In this document: positions 62,618-64,000 of the stretch, piece by piece
How positions within the stretch are numbered: position 1 is the stretch's first letter
Layout of the letters: each line of letters starts with the position of its first letter
NCBI RefSeq assembly: GCF_001715975.1
Contig: NZ_MARB01000007.1
Coordinates: 1-64,000, forward strand
Reading direction: 5' to 3'
DNA length: 64,000 nucleotides
Source: Candidatus Thiodiazotropha endolucinida
GTDB lineage: Bacteria > Pseudomonadota > Gammaproteobacteria > Chromatiales > Chromatiaceae
Program-made: the position numbers and the translations under genes
Notes under the pieces: model-generated
What the model saw: the letters and a program-made list of their open reading frames with translations, nothing else
Databases searched by the model: none
Told to the model about the DNA's origin: nothing

Positions 62618-64000
62618 TCAAGTAGGGTCGAGTTTGGAAAAACGGTCGGCAAGTATCTTTTCAGCATCCGGGCTACTCGGAAGGTCAATGGCCTGCATTG
62701 CGGCAAGATAGTCGTTGACATCGCCTGGAGATGTGTCGTCAATTATGATTGGGATGATACGATTATCCAGGTGTCCGGAAGCAACGCCGAGATCAATTTC
62801 ACGCCGGACCCATTTCGATTGGGCGGAATTCCTGGAGACAATAACCGCCATCCAGTTTGATTCGGAAATCGCCTTGCGAATTTCGGCAGTCCAAAGTGCT
62901 CCTTTGGGAATATCCGCTGTAGAATACCAGGTACGGATTCCTCTTTTCTTCAGTGGTTCGAGAAGCTTTTTCTCAATAAAATGACTATCTTCGTGGCTGT
63001 GGCTGAGAAATACAGAAACACTCTTGTCCGAATCCAGTTCGCGGATGTTGTAGCACTTGTACTTAACACCGACATCCTGGCCGGGTTTTTGTAGCAGGAA
63101 ATCTACTGCATCATCGGCCGCTACAATGATGTCTTTCGCATTGCGATAGGTGACTTGATCACATAAGATTCGTTTCCCATTGCGGGCATTGCTTTCAAAT
63201 GCGGCGCTAAGATTCACTGCAGTGCCGATTGCTGTATAGTCCCGCATGTCTCCACTGCCAATCCCCCCCAATATCACCTGATCGGTAACTATGCCCACTC
63301 CCAGATCAAGAAAATCGAGCTGTTGATTGCTTTCTTCATTCCAACGCCCTTTCATCAGCTCAAATTCCCGCACCATGTAAAATGAACACTTCACGGCCCT
63401 CTCGCTGCAATCTTTCCCCTGAAACAGTGCCATTACTCCATCACCCAGAACCTTATTTACTATCCCGTCGTGATCGAGTACGGCATGACTGAGAATCGTA
63501 ATAAACTCGCTCAGTCGCTCTTGTACAATTCCAGGATCGAGTAATGATTGACAAAGTTGGGTAAAACCTCGCATGTCGGCAAACAGTACCGATAAGGTTT
63601 CTGAATGAGCTTCTTGCTCGAGTTCATTCATTCGCGCGATCAACTTGTCGGTTTGGCGTGATGACCCGTAAAGACCGCTATGGGCAAGAAGACTTTCGAC
63701 CAACCGTGCGTTACGGATAGCGACACTGGCTTGATCGGCAAAATATTCCAGAATAATGCGATCCCGCTCGCTATAGTCGCCATCGATTTTATTTAGGACC
63801 TGCATCACTCCCAGACGACTGTCGCCGACTACCAATGGCACGCATACCATACTCTTGGTGATCTTGTTCGTCTCATCGTCCACTCCGCCGAAATGATCCT
63901 TGACAATGTTCTCAACCATCGAAATGCCGGACTTGTACACTTCACCTGCTTTACTTCCGTCGATGGGTACCTGCTGGTCCGAGTGGAGTCCAAATGAACT
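62618..64000 (-). CDS. GAF-class III nucleotidyl cyclase-TIR fusion (5' end outside window)
   Basis: The frame is open to the window edge, so the N-terminus is missing. In order: part of a GAF domain, a class III cyclase domain with metal-site Asp residues in VLFADMRGFT and LGDGVMALF and the adenine-type Lys in NKVLGDG, then a TIR domain (VFLSHSHEDS, ADIPKGALW, SKWVRREID with the NADase-type Glu codon at 62798-62800). The Arg expected four residues after the Asn of AVN (canonical AVNxAxR) is Ala here (codon 63200-63202), so cyclase activity is doubtful. It may be a signal-gated NAD-cleaving effector or a TIR-based signalling hub. No partner gene is visible downstream. Confidence 0.85.
   Translation of the reverse strand, partial: SSFGLHSDQQVPIDGSKAGEVYKSGISMVENIVKDHFGGVDDETNKITKSMVCVPLVVGDSRLGVMQVLNKIDGDYSERDRIILEYFADQASVAIRNARLVESLLAHSGLYGSSRQTDKLIARMNELEQEAHSETLSVLFADMRGFTQLCQSLLDPGIVQERLSEFITILSHAVLDHDGIVNKVLGDGVMALFQGKDCSERAVKCSFYMVREFELMKGRWNEESNQQLDFLDLGVGIVTDQVILGGIGSGDMRDYTAIGTAVNLSAAFESNARNGKRILCDQVTYRNAKDIIVAADDAVDFLLQKPGQDVGVKYKCYNIRELDSDKSVSVFLSHSHEDSHFIEKKLLEPLKKRGIRTWYSTADIPKGALWTAEIRKAISESNWMAVIVSRNSAQSKWVRREIDLGVASGHLDNRIIPIIIDDTSPGDVNDYLAAMQAIDLPSSPDAEKILADRFSKLDPT

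Overview
The window is a chromosomal segment of a gammaproteobacterium. This is inferred from gene order: rpsF-rpsR-DUF2232-rplI-dnaB-alr-radA, coaBC-algC-argB-slmA with pyrE nearby, pilT-pilU divergent from yggS-proC-yggT-yggU, and prfB (with its programmed frameshift) followed by lysS. The mix of conserved housekeeping operons, c-di-GMP signalling genes and short interspersed repeats resembles sulfur-oxidising Chromatiales-like genomes (Sedimenticola/Thiodiazotropha type). That placement is an impression and was not tested. No rRNA, tRNA, CRISPR array, phage or complete insertion sequence was recognised.

Layout. 1-6.3 kb: accessory genes (SGNH hydrolase, an LPX-type leucine-rich-repeat protein, a membrane-anchored hypothetical protein, an NTP/NDP-antiporter-like transporter coupled to a Tat-exported aldo/keto reductase, a diguanylate cyclase). 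6.4-15.6 kb: a tightly packed co-directional run of a NUDIX hydrolase, PhoU-like/APH-fold kinase, ATP-grasp enzyme, HprK-related kinase, SixA-NUDIX fusion, second histidine phosphatase, metallophosphoesterase, amphi-Trp protein, then pncC and thpR. The core matches what I recall as the 'GAK' (grasp-and-kinase) system of the TIGRFAM/NCBI models, whose function is unknown. It is my leading candidate for an undescribed system. 15.7-26.5 kb: LpxR-like lipid A deacylase bracketed by two direct copies of a palindromic repeat, an MsbA-like ABC exporter, a catalytically degenerate REC-REC-GGDEF-EAL protein, trmO, an SDR, a phosphorylase-superfamily protein overlapping a GT2 glycosyltransferase, and an orphan divergent sigma-like protein.

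26.6-47.8 kb is mainly housekeeping: prfB, lysS, a KefB-like antiporter, rnr, rlmB, an outer-membrane protein, the ribosomal protein/dnaB/alr/radA operon, coaBC, algC, argB, slmA. algC carries a 7-bp tandem duplication that shifts its last codons out of frame. A repeat element sits between coaBC and algC, where dut is commonly found. 47.9-64 kb: DUF4124, two TauE/DsbD_2-type membrane proteins, pyrE, ampG, DUF4426, a dynamin-like GTPase, the yggU-yggT-proC-yggS run, pilT-pilU, a hypothetical protein, an ankyrin lipoprotein, DUF1820, and at the right edge an incomplete GAF-class III cyclase-TIR fusion, a second strong candidate for unusual biology.

A MITE-like element (inverted ends starting GGGCCTGTTAACACTAATCC, inserted at CTAG) has two complete copies, one copy cut by the window edge and at least four solo ends. 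Two of the solo ends supply the stop codons of genes. Two further short repeat families occur between genes.
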